Assembly: GCF_016107545.1 (NCBI RefSeq)
Contig: NZ_JABASS010000017.1
Location: forward strand, 1-51,499
Direction: 5' to 3'
DNA: 51,499 bases
DNA from: Psychrobacter namhaensis
Lineage (GTDB): Bacteria > Pseudomonadota > Gammaproteobacteria > Pseudomonadales > Moraxellaceae
Below the pieces are notes generated by a model. That model saw only the letters and a list, made by a program, of their open reading frames with translations. It made no database searches and had not been told where the DNA came from. Shown here one piece after another: positions 1 through 8,774 of the stretch. Position 1 is the stretch's first letter; each line of letters opens with the position of its first letter. The translations under genes were made by a program, and so were the position numbers.

Positions 1-123
1 CAGAACTCAGTCCTTGATATAAACTTAAACCGTCCAACATTTGGGGGTCAGTTCATGAGCTACCCTTTTTTATTGGCCAAATATGATCGAGCCAAATCGA
101 TACTGCGTAGTTATTTAGCGTAA
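1..123 (+). CDS. C-terminal fragment of an unidentified protein (cut by the window edge)
   Basis: A plus-strand frame is open from the first base and ends at TAA 121-123, giving about 40 residues that finish in KSILRSYLA. An internal ATG at 55 could give a 22-residue peptide, but it has no good ribosome-binding site, so this is more likely the tail of a longer gene that starts outside the window. The segment is basic and aromatic. I do not recognise the family. A transposase tail is possible, but no terminal inverted repeat was seen next to it. Confidence 0.35.
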   Translation, partial: QNSVLDINLNRPTFGGQFMSYPFLLAKYDRAKSILRSYLA

Positions 124-131
124 CTTGCAGC

Positions 132-680
132 CTACATTAAAGGCGCAATGCTTTGTGAGATGGTGTTTTCTGTCTCTTGGCTGTTGGCGCTAGTATTAGC
201 CGGGGTGGGCTTCGGAATAACGGTGAGCTTGGCATCTGATTCAAAAACAATCGCTTCAACATCATCGAAGTTGTTTATCCCTTCAGAACGCATCGCACAT
301 TCGATCTCTTGCCCAGTCAACCGTTCAGCGCGCATCGCGTCGGGCAAGAACTGCCCTTGATAAAAGACAATACGTGGCTCAGATAAAATAAAACTGCTAA
401 ATTGCGGTGAGATAGAGGCGTATTTGGTGACCAAGAACTGCAATAGGTACAGCACCAAGATAGAAGCCACTCCTTCGATAAAAGGCACTTCTTTGAGAAG
501 AATGGTACTGGCACCCAAGGAGCCAATCATCACCGTGACAACCCAATCAAAGTTGTTGAGCTGTGAAGTGGAGCGCTTCCCTGAGGCTTTAGTGACTAGC
601 ACGATTAATACATACACCATGGTTGCCGTCAGCACAATACGCCCAAGTTTGTCTACACTGTCAAAAAAAAGCATATCCAT
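132..680 (-). CDS. DUF421 (YetF-like) membrane protein
   Basis: This is a small inner-membrane protein of the DUF421/YetF family, whose biochemical role is unknown. After a short N-terminus there are about three hydrophobic segments (roughly residues 15-90). The family signature GKRSTSQLNNFDWVVTVMIG follows the first helix. The C-terminal half is the soluble alpha/beta domain (about residues 95-160, including the PRIVFYQGQF stretch), and the last 20 residues are a polar tail. The ATG at 680 is chosen over an upstream TTG because CAGGAG lies 8 bases before it, giving 182 residues. It stands alone on the minus strand, ending a few bases from the partial ORF that comes from the other direction. 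Family assignment is firm and function is unknown. Confidence 0.85.
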   Translation of the reverse strand: MDMLFFDSVDKLGRIVLTATMVYVLIVLVTKASGKRSTSQLNNFDWVVTVMIGSLGASTILLKEVPFIEGVASILVLYLLQFLVTKYASISPQFSSFILSEPRIVFYQGQFLPDAMRAERLTGQEIECAMRSEGINNFDDVEAIVFESDAKLTVIPKPTPANTSANSQETENTISQSIAPLM

Positions 681-815
681 GAAGATCACTCCTGTTATCA
701 AAGTAAAACTGCTTTTTATTAGTAAGGTATCTACTAAACTTAGCCTAACGGATTTTGCGCGTCTATAGGAAGAAATTTGTAGTCACTTGTAGAGGCCTTA
801 GATGTCTTGTTAGTC

Positions 816-1331
816 TCAAATCGTCTTGCGTTTGGGATCAAGCAAGCGATTGAACGCCCAAATACTGATTCGAGCGCTGACTAAGGTCAGTACCAGTATC
901 ATGATCAACGATGAGAGCAGGGGTAACGGGCGTTGTTTGGCCATCTCAAACAACACTTCGCGATTTACTGCATCAAATAACCAAAACCATATGCCTAAGA
1001 AATAAACGACCGTGAGTAACCAAATGGCTGCGACTCCGCCAAACATCAAACGATTGATCTCTTCACTATCTAGTGCGCGCTGCTGATGTTTGACAAATTT
1101 GTGTACCGCGATGTAGGCGCCGACAATGACAGAGAGTACGGTGATGAGCTGGGAGTTTAGGGCGATTTGGGTTTGGATCATCATGAATATCACACTGGCA
1201 AGCGTATAACCAATCGCGAAAAACCCAACATATTGAGCCAGTTTAGGCTGAGCATGTTCATGGTGTTGTGCTGCCCTGTTATGGCCTAAGTGTGGGTTGG
1301 ATTTATTGAGTTTAGTTGTCTTACGTGACAT
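816..1331 (-). CDS. small four-helix membrane protein, ABZJ_00895-like
   Basis: A 171-residue protein with a basic, histidine-rich cytoplasmic N-terminus (residues 1-30) and four predicted membrane helices at about 33-55, 60-78, 98-120 and 135-157. Between helices 2 and 3 there is a polar loop with KFVKHQQRALDSEEINRL. This arrangement, with a lysine-rich motif after helix 2, resembles the small Moraxellaceae/Acinetobacter family named ABZJ_00895, which has no known function. The resemblance is from memory and has not been tested. It starts 65 bases downstream of dacB on the same strand and may be read from the same transcript. No catalytic motif is visible. Confidence 0.6.
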   Translation of the reverse strand: MSRKTTKLNKSNPHLGHNRAAQHHEHAQPKLAQYVGFFAIGYTLASVIFMMIQTQIALNSQLITVLSVIVGAYIAVHKFVKHQQRALDSEEINRLMFGGVAAIWLLTVVYFLGIWFWLFDAVNREVLFEMAKQRPLPLLSSLIMILVLTLVSARISIWAFNRLLDPKRKTI

Positions 1332-1396
1332 AAGCTGACCTTTATAAAGGTAAAAACAGAAGGTTCAAATTAACATTATGATGCGATAAAAGGGGC

Positions 1397-3472
1397 TCAG
1401 TGCTGCGCTGTCCAGTCTAGCATGGCATCTAACACGGGTCTGGCGGTATAAGTATTTAACGCCTGCTCACTATTGATAAGCCCAACCACGACATAGTCCT
1501 GTCCTGATATCCCTTTGACATACCCTGCCATCGAAGTGACGTTGTTTAAGGTGCCCGTTTTTATCCACGCGCGGCCAATGGCGGCTGACTCAGGTAAGCG
1601 GTCACTATGCGCCGTGATAGTGCCGCTGACACCAGCCACGCCCAAAGAGTTGACGTAGGCATCGAAGCTTGGACGGTTATAAGCGTGTGTTAATAACTCG
1701 CTTAAGTTAGCGGCAGTGATCGTACAGTCGCGGCACAGTCCTGAGCCATTGGTCAGATGCGGTGGCGGTGTGTCTAAATGGCGCTGCCACCACTGATTGA
1801 TGGTCTGTAGTGTCTGCGGATAGTCCGTCGCGCTAACCTGATACAAGCTGCTGGTTTTCTGGAGACTATTTTGTTTGCCAATTATTTGCTCACGAGCCTT
1901 TTCACTGGGCATACTTTTATCGGTATTAGGTAAATTTTTGTGATGATAAGCGCCTATCGATAGCGCCACTTGCTCGGCCATGACATTGTTTGAGAAGTGA
2001 TTGATGTCATGGACCTGCTGCCTTAAATTTAGCGAGGGGTAGCTGACAATGGGTAGTGGTGACATAGGCAGGGCGGCCAGACCTTTTGCTGGCGTTGGCT
2101 TTTTTGTCGCATCATACGGGGTTTCTTGGGTAATGACGGTGCCACTTAAGGTATTGCCCAACTCTTGCCACTTAGCGGCGATGGCCCGTGCAGCAAACGC
2201 TTTGGCATCAGGGTAGGCGACATAAAAGGCATGCTCTTGGCAGCGGTTTGGCAGATCGGTATTTAGTACTAACTGTTTGGCGTGCCACTTTGGGGCGAGA
2301 CTATAGCGTGCTTGACCACAGGCCGCTGAACGCACATCTATCACGCTTGGCATGTGATAATTCGCTAATTGCGGCGTGTACGTGAGGCGAGCTTGACCGT
2401 TGTCCATCGGATAGCTTTTGATACCAACGGTGCTAAAATTGACCAAAAATCCATCAGGACTGGCGTTATAAGGACGTAGGGGCGCATTGTCAAAGGCGGC
2501 AGGGTCTTTAGTAACGTTGTGAAAAATAGAACTATCGACAATCATATCCCCATTGATATGGCGAATCCCTGAGGTTTGTACTTGATACAACAGTTGATTT
2601 AAACGCTCATGAGTCATTTTTGGATCGCCGCTCCCTTGAATAATCAAGTCGCCATACAGCCGATCTCCTATCACTAAGCCTGTGTGATAAACACGCGTAT
2701 GCCAGACAAAGTCGGCACCTAGGGTGTCTAAAGCGATAAAACTCGGCACCAGTTTCATGGTGCTGGCGGGGGTACGCGGGGTATCAGGCTGATGACTCAG
2801 TAATGGAGAAAACGAGATTTTGATAGCAGATGCCGCTGTATGAGTATTACTGTCTGCTGCGCCCATGCTGCCATCATCAAGGACTGCTTGGTCGCCAACT
2901 GACTGAGAAGCGGAATGATGACTATCGGGGATCAGCGCCGGAATACTCTCCAAGCTTTGATAGGTATAAGGGTCGTCAGTATAAGCGTGTATTTTTTGCT
3001 CGTGTTTTTTAATCGTCCGCTTCTCGATAGTGGTTAGGGCAACCTGCGGACTCGAATTGTTTTTACCATCGTGCTGAGCATTTTGAGTACTGTTTTGTTT
3101 GAGGCTTTTAGAGTCAAAAGCTGCCTCAGTCTCTGCCGAGTCACTGCTATCGATAACTTGAATGGGAGACGGCAGGTGGCTGGCGTTTTTATCACCGACT
3201 GGCGTGATGACCATACTAATATCAGAAGCTGATAACTCTGCACGTGATAAAGCGGCTTGTATGGCCGCTGGCAATGCTGCTTGTGCATAGAGTGGTGTTG
3301 CGAGGACTGTCACTGCAGTGAGTATGCTACTAAGTAACGATAAGCGTTTACTGGCTTGAGATATCACACGAAAATAGCCAACAGAAGGTTTTGCTTTGGC
3401 GTCATTTTTGGCGTCAATAAGAGCGTTATCATTGAGGGTGTGGCAGCGTTTAGAGGTTGGTTGCATAAGCAT
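1397..3472 (-). CDS. dacB: D-alanyl-D-alanine carboxypeptidase/endopeptidase, PBP4 type
   Basis: A periplasmic penicillin-binding protein of peptidase family S13, which trims peptidoglycan side chains and cuts D-Ala-mDAP cross-links. The three active-site motifs are present: STMK at residues 237-240 (Ser237 nucleophile), SNN at 494-496, and KTG at 638-640. The N-terminus is a long basic stretch followed by a hydrophobic core at about 44-62 and an AQA-type cleavage site, so it is probably exported by Sec. At 691 residues it is much longer than the roughly 480 of E. coli DacB. Most of the excess is a polar, low-complexity stretch at about residues 100-215 in front of STMK. There are cysteine pairs at 385/411 and 580/583. 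The ATG at 3472 or the one two codons later could be the start. Confidence 0.9.
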   Translation of the reverse strand: MLMQPTSKRCHTLNDNALIDAKNDAKAKPSVGYFRVISQASKRLSLLSSILTAVTVLATPLYAQAALPAAIQAALSRAELSASDISMVITPVGDKNASHLPSPIQVIDSSDSAETEAAFDSKSLKQNSTQNAQHDGKNNSSPQVALTTIEKRTIKKHEQKIHAYTDDPYTYQSLESIPALIPDSHHSASQSVGDQAVLDDGSMGAADSNTHTAASAIKISFSPLLSHQPDTPRTPASTMKLVPSFIALDTLGADFVWHTRVYHTGLVIGDRLYGDLIIQGSGDPKMTHERLNQLLYQVQTSGIRHINGDMIVDSSIFHNVTKDPAAFDNAPLRPYNASPDGFLVNFSTVGIKSYPMDNGQARLTYTPQLANYHMPSVIDVRSAACGQARYSLAPKWHAKQLVLNTDLPNRCQEHAFYVAYPDAKAFAARAIAAKWQELGNTLSGTVITQETPYDATKKPTPAKGLAALPMSPLPIVSYPSLNLRQQVHDINHFSNNVMAEQVALSIGAYHHKNLPNTDKSMPSEKAREQIIGKQNSLQKTSSLYQVSATDYPQTLQTINQWWQRHLDTPPPHLTNGSGLCRDCTITAANLSELLTHAYNRPSFDAYVNSLGVAGVSGTITAHSDRLPESAAIGRAWIKTGTLNNVTSMAGYVKGISGQDYVVVGLINSEQALNTYTARPVLDAMLDWTAQH

Positions 3473-3486
3473 CTATCATCAGCTAA

Positions 3487-3520
3487 AAAAACAGCCTATG
3501 GTAACATGAGTTGCTGTTTT
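3487..3520 (-). terminator. hairpin between the exonuclease gene and dacB
   Basis: Read on the minus strand, AAAACAGC and GCTGTTTT pair across a loop of about 18 bases and run into a T-rich tract. The hairpin lies after the exonuclease stop and just before the dacB start, so it probably ends the DUF294-exonuclease transcript. The long loop makes it a moderate rather than strong candidate. Confidence 0.5.
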
Positions 3521-3564
3521 CGCGTAGATGCTAGGCGTTGTTTGATAGTCGTCTGTACCGCTTA

Positions 3565-4179
3565 TCATGAGCGCGCGCGTAGATGCAAAAACGCCATTGC
3601 GGTCATAATCGCGTCATTATAAGCATCATGAGCACCCAGCTCAGGAATGTCGTAATGCGCTAAAATGTTGCTCAAATGCTGCGATTGATTGGGAATACCT
3701 TGAGTACGATCACCCATACGCTGACTGTACAACTGACGGACATCAATGATCTTATTTGGTAGGGCCGTGCCCATGTAACGTTTGACCAATGGGTTTAAAA
3801 ACCCAGTGTCTAGCTGCGTACAGAAGCCGACGATCGGTCGATTGCCTATAAATGGCAGCAAGTACGCCAGCATCTCCTCATAGCTCATGCCATGCTCCAC
3901 ATCAGCGGTACGCAAACCATGAATAACAATGGTATCGCGATCTGGCATCACAGGTGGTTTGCATACCAGATGCATCCCGTTGCCTGTATCGATCGTATTG
4001 TCATTGATATGAATCGCTGCGATAGATAACAAATGGTGTTTTCTTGGGTTCAGTCCCGTCATTTCACAATCAATCGCCACCCACTGCTTGGCTAAGGGTT
4101 TGCTAAACATGGCCGCCAGCTCTGGGCGCTGTAGTTGCGTCTTTTGCCAAGCGTAAGACAACTGCTTTAGCCAACTCAT
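3565..4179 (-). CDS. DEDDh 3'-5' exonuclease (DnaQ-like)
   Basis: A 204-residue exonuclease of the DnaQ/polymerase III epsilon superfamily. It has ExoI motif AIDCEMTG (Asp and Glu metal ligands at about residues 37-39), the ExoII region around TQLDTG (about 121-126), and ExoIII HDAYNDAIMT near the C-terminus, which makes it the DEDDh type. It is a stand-alone exonuclease domain with no polymerase-binding tail, so it is more likely a housekeeping or repair nuclease than DnaQ itself. It begins 34 bases after the cNMP/CBS/DUF294 gene on the same strand. The two families are often found side by side in proteobacteria, which suggests a shared operon. The substrate is not known. Confidence 0.85.
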   Translation of the reverse strand: MSWLKQLSYAWQKTQLQRPELAAMFSKPLAKQWVAIDCEMTGLNPRKHHLLSIAAIHINDNTIDTGNGMHLVCKPPVMPDRDTIVIHGLRTADVEHGMSYEEMLAYLLPFIGNRPIVGFCTQLDTGFLNPLVKRYMGTALPNKIIDVRQLYSQRMGDRTQGIPNQSQHLSNILAHYDIPELGAHDAYNDAIMTAMAFLHLRARS

Positions 4180-4213
4180 ATTCGTTACCCATCCATTTAC
4201 GTTAGTGTTAGCC

Positions 4214-6175
4214 TTATGATATTTCTAATTGATAGTGCTGACGGAGCTGTGTCTTAAAGCTTTTGACCACTGCCAAGCACTCTTTTAACAAGTCACGCTC
4301 AAGCGCAGTTAAGGTCATGGGGTCGACTTGTCGTGCGTGTTTGTCATCGGTCGAGAGTGCCACTGATAAACGCTGCGCCATAAAAAATTCCAACGCTTCC
4401 AATAAGGTGTCGGCGCGCTCTTGGTTGATGACATGAGCTTGCACCAACGCCTTAAGACGGTCTTTTGTGCTCGGCACGGCTAAGATGTCATATTCTAATG
4501 CCAAGGTGCGAATTCCGTGTACCAGAGGGAAGATACCGGCTTTTTTTAGGTCAATGTCTTGTGAGCTGGACTTGCCACCGAGTAAGGGCATGAACTTTTG
4601 CCACCACTGATTGACATCACCAAACTGTAGTGCTGCGCGGGCGAATTGACGAACGAACATTGGATCTGATTGCCGATGGGCGACCTTGAGGTGTTGACGT
4701 ACTTGGGTCAGGAGCGACTCATCACCGCAGACGTATTCACCATCGAGTATGGCGGACAAATAAATACCATGCATCGGATCGGTGTTTTTAAACCATACGC
4801 CAATCTGGGCGTTAAACTGTTTTAGCGGCTGCCGCCACATGGGGTTGGTCATCATGATATTGCCGTCACACAGGGGGTAGCCTAGGTCTGCTAAATGGTG
4901 ATTAAAAGTGTCAGCAAACTGGGCCAAATCAGGATGCGTGTAGCCATCGCGTATGATGAGCGCATTATCTTGGTCAGTACGCATGATTTGCTCACCGCGA
5001 CCTTCAGAGCCCATCACGATGAGGCAGGTATTTTTCATGACGGCCTCAGGCACGATCAGCTGCCAAAGCTTGGTAAATACCTGTGCGTTTAGTGTCTGTA
5101 CCATGCGGCTAACGTTGCCGATTTTTACGCCGTTTTGATGCTGAGCACGAATATAGCGACCGATAAGCTCGACCGCGGTATCTAGGCTCGTTAAGTCTTT
5201 TGCTTGTTCGATTTGCATACTAATAAGCTGTGAATGGTGACTAATGTGAGCGAGCAGGTCGCTTTGTCCCAGCACGCCTGCCACGTTACCGTCGTGGTCA
5301 ATGACTGGCAGTCGATGGATGCGATAGCGGGTCATGGTCAGTAGGGCATCACCAATCTCATCATTCGCTCTGATCGTCCGTAAATTAAAGTTGGCGTAAC
5401 GCTGACAAGGTGTCGTGGCGGGGTCTTTCTGGTCACTCACAGCGCGGCAAATGTCCGTGTCGGTGAGTATGCCTAATAGATGGCCAGTACGCTGCGGCAA
5501 CGCGACATCATTTTCTACAGAATGGGGCTGTATCAGTACGTGTTTTAGTCCGGCCTTTGTCATGATACCAGCGGCTTCATAGAGGCTAGCGTTGGCATCG
5601 ACAATATGTACTGGCAATAACTTAACCTCAATCACGGGCTGCAGCATGATTTGCTGTACTTCTTGTTGGTTATTATAATGAGAGGGATCGATGACTTTGC
5701 CACTGCGCCGTTGTCGTAAGGCTTTTAAGCGTTCCGGCAGCTTGTCTGATAACAGCTGGCGTACCAGATGATTCTGAGCGCTGATTTTATCGACTGTACT
5801 GCCCGCTACTTGCAGCAGCAAGGTATCTTCAGTCGCTCGAAACTGATAGGTCTGTACAGCTTTAGGGTTGGTGCTGTTTTCATCCCCTTGTTGTAAGCTG
5901 TTTTTGGGTGATGCTTCAGGCAGGCGTCGACTATCGAACCAGTCGTTGTTATTGAGATCGTCAGAGTGGTTGCTACCCAAGTAAGACGCGACAAAGTCAC
6001 CATCGAGTGACTGTTCAATCTGTCCTTTGATGACCACATAAAGGTACTGTAACTCTGCCACAGGTAGGCTTTCATCTTTGGCAAGGAAGCGGATTTGGGT
6101 GTTTTTTCTGATACTTTGACGCTCAGCCAAGCTTAATACATCAAAGGGGGGCTGGGTAAAATCAAGATGGGGCAT
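4214..6175 (-). CDS. cNMP-binding/CBS/DUF294 putative nucleotidyltransferase
   Basis: A 653-residue cytoplasmic signalling-type protein. The N-terminus (about 1-130) resembles a cyclic-nucleotide-binding domain, with a low-complexity insertion around residues 75-105. Two CBS motifs follow at about 190-330 (LYEAAGIMTKAGLKHVLI and the repeat ending in GVLGQSDLL). A DUF294 nucleotidyltransferase-like domain begins near residue 385 with GSEGRGEQ followed by DQDNALI, the same GSxGRxE...DxD pattern as the GlnD catalytic core. The C-terminal third is the DUF294_C substrate-binding-like region. Homologues are called signal-transduction proteins, but neither ligand nor target has been settled. It is upstream of, and probably co-transcribed with, the DEDDh exonuclease. 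Confidence 0.82.
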   Translation of the reverse strand: MPHLDFTQPPFDVLSLAERQSIRKNTQIRFLAKDESLPVAELQYLYVVIKGQIEQSLDGDFVASYLGSNHSDDLNNNDWFDSRRLPEASPKNSLQQGDENSTNPKAVQTYQFRATEDTLLLQVAGSTVDKISAQNHLVRQLLSDKLPERLKALRQRRSGKVIDPSHYNNQQEVQQIMLQPVIEVKLLPVHIVDANASLYEAAGIMTKAGLKHVLIQPHSVENDVALPQRTGHLLGILTDTDICRAVSDQKDPATTPCQRYANFNLRTIRANDEIGDALLTMTRYRIHRLPVIDHDGNVAGVLGQSDLLAHISHHSQLISMQIEQAKDLTSLDTAVELIGRYIRAQHQNGVKIGNVSRMVQTLNAQVFTKLWQLIVPEAVMKNTCLIVMGSEGRGEQIMRTDQDNALIIRDGYTHPDLAQFADTFNHHLADLGYPLCDGNIMMTNPMWRQPLKQFNAQIGVWFKNTDPMHGIYLSAILDGEYVCGDESLLTQVRQHLKVAHRQSDPMFVRQFARAALQFGDVNQWWQKFMPLLGGKSSSQDIDLKKAGIFPLVHGIRTLALEYDILAVPSTKDRLKALVQAHVINQERADTLLEALEFFMAQRLSVALSTDDKHARQVDPMTLTALERDLLKECLAVVKSFKTQLRQHYQLEIS

Positions 6176-6231
6176 GGCATCATCCTTGATGGCACATTTA
6201 AAAAAGACACTTTACTATAGCACTATTAAGG

Positions 6232-6275
6232 CAAAAAACCTTTAATAACCACAGTTATATTGTGGCTATTAAAGG
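6232..6275 (-). terminator. intrinsic terminator of dapC
   Basis: Downstream of the dapC stop, CCTTTAATAACCACA pairs with TGTGGCTATTAAAGG (15 positions, one mismatch in DNA, a G-U pair in RNA) around a 7-base loop. On the minus strand the stem is followed by six T residues. This is a textbook intrinsic terminator for dapC. Confidence 0.85.
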
Positions 6276-6316
6276 CTGGGGTCTTTCTGACCGCTCAATC
6301 TTTAGGCAGCTACCGT

Positions 6317-7549
6317 TTATGCGCCCAGCAGTTGACGAATGCGACTGATCGCTTCACGGCTTTCCTCGACACTAGCGACAAGAGCAATACGCACATAACC
6401 TTGCCCAGGATTGTGACCATTGACCTCACGGGACAAATAGCGCCCTGCTAGCGCGTGAATGTTGGCCTGCTCATAGAGTGCTTTGACAAATACCTCGTCA
6501 TCACCATTGAATTGCTCAGGGACCTTTATCCAAAAGTAAAAACCAGCGTCAGGCATACGTAATTCTAGTAACTCGCCAAGCTCAGACATCCAGAGTGCAA
6601 ATTTTTCTTGATAAAGCTGACGATTGTGTGCCACGTGCTTTTCATCTTGCCAAGCTGCAATAGAAGCAAGCTGATGCGGTATCGGCATCGCACAGCCTTG
6701 ATAGGTGCGATACTGCAGGTAAGCCTGCAAAATCTTGGCATCTCCCGCCACAAACCCTGAGCGTAAACCGGGTAAGTTTGAGCGCTTGGACAACGAGTGA
6801 AAGACCAGGCAGTTGTGAAAATCATTCCGACCCAGAGCAGCGCAGGCTTGTAATAGACCGATTGGCGCTTTATCAAAATACAGCTCGCTATAACACTCGT
6901 CGCTTGCGATGATAAAACCGTATTGATCTGACAGACGAATGAGGTGCTCCCAGTCATCCATCGTCATGACCGAGCCTGTTGGATTATTTGGGCTACAAAC
7001 AAATAACAGCTGCGTGCGCATCCAAACGTCCTTTGGCACCGCGCGATAGTTACCTTTAAAGTCATCATCGGGTGTACAAGGCACAAAGTAGGGTGCGGCT
7101 TGGGCGAGTAGTGCCGCGCCCTCGTATATTTGATAAAACGGATTGGGCATGACAACCGTCGGCGGTTGATCAGACCCAGACAGCGAACTGCTCTCTGTAT
7201 CGGTTGCTTTATGATCAATGACCGCTTGTACCACGCTAAAAATGGCTTCGCGCGTCCCCATGACCGGCAATACCTGCGTATTGGCATCGACATGATGCAA
7301 AAAAAACCGCTTCTCTAGCCAGTGCGCGATGGTTTGCCGCAGCTCAAATAAGCCGTTGGTGGTGGGATAATGGCTTATTTTGTCCAAATTTTCGTGTAGG
7401 ACGTCCAGAACAAATGCGGGCGGCTCATGTTTTGGTTCGCCAATACCCAGCTTGATTTCACTGTAGCTATGGGCTGGCGTGCTATCGGCAAGCAAGGTTG
7501 CCATCTTGGCAAAGGGGTAAGGGTGTAGGTGGGTCAAGTTGTGATTCAT
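6317..7549 (-). CDS. dapC: succinyldiaminopimelate aminotransferase
   Basis: A PLP-dependent class I/II aminotransferase of the proteobacterial DapC branch, which transfers the amino group from glutamate to N-succinyl-2-amino-6-oxopimelate in lysine and diaminopimelate synthesis. Visible family features are LGIGEPKHEPP near the N-terminus, YPTTNGL, the cofactor-contact SPNNPTGSVM, SDECYSELYF, and the PLP lysine in SLSKRSNLPGLRSGF. The ATG at 7549 gives 410 residues. A TTG eight codons upstream opens the same frame but has no better ribosome-binding site. A general aspartate-type aminotransferase cannot be excluded, but the LGIGEPKH N-terminus favours DapC. It has its own terminator and reads towards the DUF294 gene. 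Confidence 0.85.
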   Translation of the reverse strand: MNHNLTHLHPYPFAKMATLLADSTPAHSYSEIKLGIGEPKHEPPAFVLDVLHENLDKISHYPTTNGLFELRQTIAHWLEKRFFLHHVDANTQVLPVMGTREAIFSVVQAVIDHKATDTESSSLSGSDQPPTVVMPNPFYQIYEGAALLAQAAPYFVPCTPDDDFKGNYRAVPKDVWMRTQLLFVCSPNNPTGSVMTMDDWEHLIRLSDQYGFIIASDECYSELYFDKAPIGLLQACAALGRNDFHNCLVFHSLSKRSNLPGLRSGFVAGDAKILQAYLQYRTYQGCAMPIPHQLASIAAWQDEKHVAHNRQLYQEKFALWMSELGELLELRMPDAGFYFWIKVPEQFNGDDEVFVKALYEQANIHALAGRYLSREVNGHNPGQGYVRIALVASVEESREAISRIRQLLGA

Positions 7550-7815
7550 AAGTAGGGTAACTATAATGGACAATTAATAATAAAGTTATAAAGAAAAGTT
7601 ACATTTAAGCAGTGTAGCATTTCTTTTGTTTTTTTTCCTTGGCTTCTTATATTAATACTATGTGTCTTGTAAAAGGCCAATAACTGTAATAAATTGAGAA
7701 GGCAGGGTTTAAAGAGGCTAAATAGCGTTAAGTAAAGCTTATCAGCTGATAACTTATAACAATGAAAAAAACCGCTATCAGACCTAACGATAGACTATTG
7801 TGAGGATAGTTTGAT

Positions 7816-8517
7816 ATGCCTAGTGCTTCGAATATTGAAGATATCAATACTAAAGAGAGCAGTGCTGAAGAGAGTATTGCCCAAGATATCAGTAATAAAA
7901 ACGATGAGAGTAGCCAACAACGCACTAAACTGTATGAGCTATTAAAACAGCGGGAACAGTGCTGGTGGCAAGCGCGTCAGCAACTGATTAATCGTAAAGA
8001 ACGAAAAGTGGTTTGGTACGGCGAAAACAGCTTAATGATGTGGTTGCTGTGGCAGCTGGTCAGTTATGTGGTCGTGGCGATGGTGCTGATGTTCCTCAGC
8101 AGCTTGTTGAACATAATGCTAACTTTATGGCAGTACGTTGCCTTATTTATCTTACAAACCGTGGTTTTTATCGCTATGCTGGCAGCCAAAGGGCGTACAG
8201 CAAAAACCCTGCAACGCAAAATTGATAAAGATGAGATAGTACGCGAAGAGGCGTTTAATGAGATGATTATTTTGGCAGAGGACAGTCTGTATCCAGACGT
8301 ACACGCCAAATCGCCCATCTCTTTGAGACAGTTGTATGAGTGCTTTGATGGGAGTTTTCATCTGGCAACCTTACATGGTTTACTACAAAAAGAAGTCGAC
8401 GCTGGACGCCTAATATTAGGCCAACAGCAGATGGATGCAAAAATTTTACCGCCAGATCTTGCCGATGATGAGCTTGATGAGCATGCCAGCGAGATGGTGT
8501 ATAAAAGCACGTTATAA
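7816..8517 (+). CDS. unidentified two-helix membrane protein
   Basis: A 233-residue protein that I do not recognise. The first 40 residues are polar and acidic. A basic, tryptophan-rich amphipathic stretch follows (about 42-72, including CWWQARQQL), then two strong hydrophobic segments at about 74-95 and 100-120. The remaining 110 residues are soluble and charged, with LRQLYECFDGSFHLATLHGL followed by an acidic C-terminus. The soluble domain may fold as a small helical or winged-helix unit, but this is only an impression. GAGG lies 8 bases before the ATG. A 14-base palindrome lies about 65 bases upstream. It is flanked by oppositely oriented genes and so is its own transcription unit. Confidence 0.75.
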   Translation: MPSASNIEDINTKESSAEESIAQDISNKNDESSQQRTKLYELLKQREQCWWQARQQLINRKERKVVWYGENSLMMWLLWQLVSYVVVAMVLMFLSSLLNIMLTLWQYVALFILQTVVFIAMLAAKGRTAKTLQRKIDKDEIVREEAFNEMIILAEDSLYPDVHAKSPISLRQLYECFDGSFHLATLHGLLQKEVDAGRLILGQQQMDAKILPPDLADDELDEHASEMVYKSTL

Positions 8518-8726
8518 GCACTGACCGACGCTAAATGCTAGAAGGATGCCTATGACCACGTACTAAATAACCAAGTACTAAGGGTAACCATTTTCTCGCT
8601 AGCGGTCACACCTTTACAGTGCTTGAACATGTTTCTCAGCCTCCCAGCCCCACATGCCACCAGTAATAAATAGCTTCTTTACGCTGTATCAACAGTACGA
8701 TGTTTAATGACATTTTTATTCAGTGC

Positions 8727-8762
8727 GCTCTCTGCTAATCAACGAAATGATTAGCAGAGAGC
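8727..8762. terminator. 15-bp perfect hairpin after glnD
   Basis: GCTCTCTGCTAATCA pairs perfectly with TGATTAGCAGAGAGC around a 6-base loop, 12 bases beyond the glnD stop codon. There is no tight T-tract directly after it on the minus strand, so it may end transcription only partly or protect the mRNA 3' end. Its position between convergent genes fits a bidirectional terminator. Confidence 0.65.
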
Positions 8763-8774
8763 AAATTGCCATAC

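Noticed and set aside
1..123. Possible transposase tail at the left edge
   Set aside because: Only 40 residues are visible, with no recognised transposase motif, and no terminal inverted repeat or target duplication was found beside it.
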